NCBI GenBank assembly: GCA_947359465.1
Contig: OX375873.1
Location: 39,404,437-39,468,436 of the forward strand
Direction: 5' to 3'
DNA: 64,000 nucleotides
Source of the DNA: Metellina segmentata
Taxonomy: Eukaryota > Arthropoda > Arachnida > Araneae > Tetragnathidae
Shown here: piece after piece, positions 62,851 through 64,000 of the stretch
How positions within the stretch are numbered: the first letter of the stretch is position 1
How the letters are laid out: each line of letters begins with the position of its first letter
Translations under genes and position numbers: made by a program
Notes under the pieces: model-generated
Database searches by the model: none
What the model was told of the DNA's origin: nothing
The model's input: the letters and a program-made list of their open reading frames with translations, nothing else

Positions 62851-64000
62851 TGTAACTAAGAGGGCGACTGGTGCCAAGCAAGTGCCTAAAGCGGTGGGAT
62901 TTTATCAACTGATTTTTGTTGAAAAATCTTAATTTAAATCAAACTTAAGTTTTTTAAATTAAAAATAATATTAAAAATGAAATCATATGGGACAGAATGT
63001 ATTAGGCAAATATATTTTATTTTTCTTCACTCAGTAGCATTGCTTACTGAAAATAGCTATTTACCTACTTTGAGGACATTACAGGGGTAGAAAATGTTTC
63101 AGTGCCCAATATTTTCCCAGAACACAATTTGTTTTGTCCTAAATTTCTCTTTATCCGTATTTTCATTCCAGTTTAAGCGACTATTAGAGTACAATGTTGA
63201 TGATTAAGAACTCTTTTAAGACTATTACCTACAAATTAAAAAAAATAATAATAATATTTATTTCAATAAACAAATAATTCTACATTGATGGATTATATTA
63301 GCTGTCACCAAGAAATGGCATCCTTCCTGTCTCTTTGTGAAGGTTGTCAATGACCTTTGACGTCAGTTCATAATATTCATTATTTGGTTTGCATTGGAAT
63401 TCAAAGGTAATACATTCCAATAGGATACGAAAGTTATTCCAATAGGTAATCCATTCCATTTGGTTTGCGAAACAAACCAACACCACTGTCAATGCCATGA
63501 TGGCTGTTATCCAATAGGCTACGAATTAGTGAGCAATGGTCACACCTAACCCTACAAAAAGAACTGTCACGAGCCACAGAGAAGGTCATGGGCAACACAG
63601 TGGCAGATAAGAGAGAATAACTGCCATTTCGCCATGTGCAAGCTTCTTTCACCAATTTCAGTAAAATATAAAGATGAAACTATTTGAAAATTTGCTTCAA
63701 TGCAATTTTTTTATATAAACTTGGAAAAAAATTTCCTCCAAACCTCGTTTGCGTGTTTGGACATATTCTGCAACCCTGGACACTACACAGTAAAACTGAT
63801 TGAGGGTGCTGTGGAATGAACTTGAAATTAAAAATTGGAGGCCTGTGTAAAGCTTCACCTGTTTAACATTTAAGTGCCCCCCCCCCTCCCTGAGAGAGGA
63901 CAAAAAGCCATTCCTAAAGTCACACTTGAAACATGTTGTTTAACAGAAGGCTAGAAAATTAAAATAATTTATAACAAAATGTAAGAGAAAATTTTTCTTT
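62851..64000. other. right edge, no gene recognised
   Basis: AT-rich. CAGTGGTGTAACTAAGAGGG (about 62846) resembles a hAT-like terminus, but no partner end was found. GGTTTGCGAAACAAACC (63461-63477) resembles the Helitron-like hairpin module. A run of 11 C is at about 63876. The 60-70-codon frames here show no domains. Confidence 0.4.

Overview
This is a stretch of an AT-rich animal nuclear genome: spliced genes with GT-AG introns, LINE/SINE/LTR/DNA transposons and microsatellites, and nothing prokaryotic. The proteins and the transposon mix (Tcb2-like Tc1, hAT, CR1, Helitron-like, piggyBac-like) suggest an arthropod. An arachnid such as a spider is my best guess, from memory of the Tc1 family, not from any search.

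Two host genes are supported. (1) On the + strand, 2045-5449 is one uninterrupted 1134-codon frame for a DRC7 (CCDC135/lobo)-like subunit of the nexin-dynein regulatory complex. It has a serine where the family has its transglutaminase-type cysteine, and a long acidic octapeptide repeat. (2) On the - strand, from 59420 down to 12584, I could assemble a complete bifunctional mRNA capping enzyme (RNGTT type) from 18 coding exons. The phases agree at every junction and the exons sum to 1737 nt (578 residues). The HC(x5)R triphosphatase loop (Cys131), the KxDG guanylyltransferase lysine (Lys299) and the later nucleotidyltransferase motifs are all present. Most of these exons are too short or too interrupted to stand out as open frames.

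Nearly everything else is mobile DNA, much of it inside capping-enzyme introns. Left flank: hAT (DUF4371 type) debris (1-840), a deleted Tc1 (919-1467), a 3.1-kb CAGGG-terminus DNA element (6018-9130) carrying a Helitron, and more hAT/Tc1 debris (9588-10950). Intron 16: an LTR element that has lost pol (14838-18450) and a Tcb2-like Tc1. Intron 13 (12.3 kb): a Tc1 split by an OC1/Charlie-like hAT, itself split by an unidentified insertion holding a foldback MITE, then a second CAGGG element with three further insertions. Intron 10: another Tc1 split by another hAT of the same family. Intron 9: a CR1 LINE and a GC-rich MITE. Introns 2 and 4: two copies of a hairpin-rich Helitron-like element in opposite orientation, enclosing exons 3 and 4. 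Upstream of the start codon: a piggyBac-like element with TTAA ends (59851-62388).

The points most worth following are the possible in-frame alternative terminal exon in intron 4 (52410-52555), the inverted Helitron-like pair around exons 3-4 (possible circular RNA or exon skipping), the hairpin array at the 3' end of that element, and the multi-level insertion stack whose order can be read from target duplications and from empty sites in sister copies within this window.
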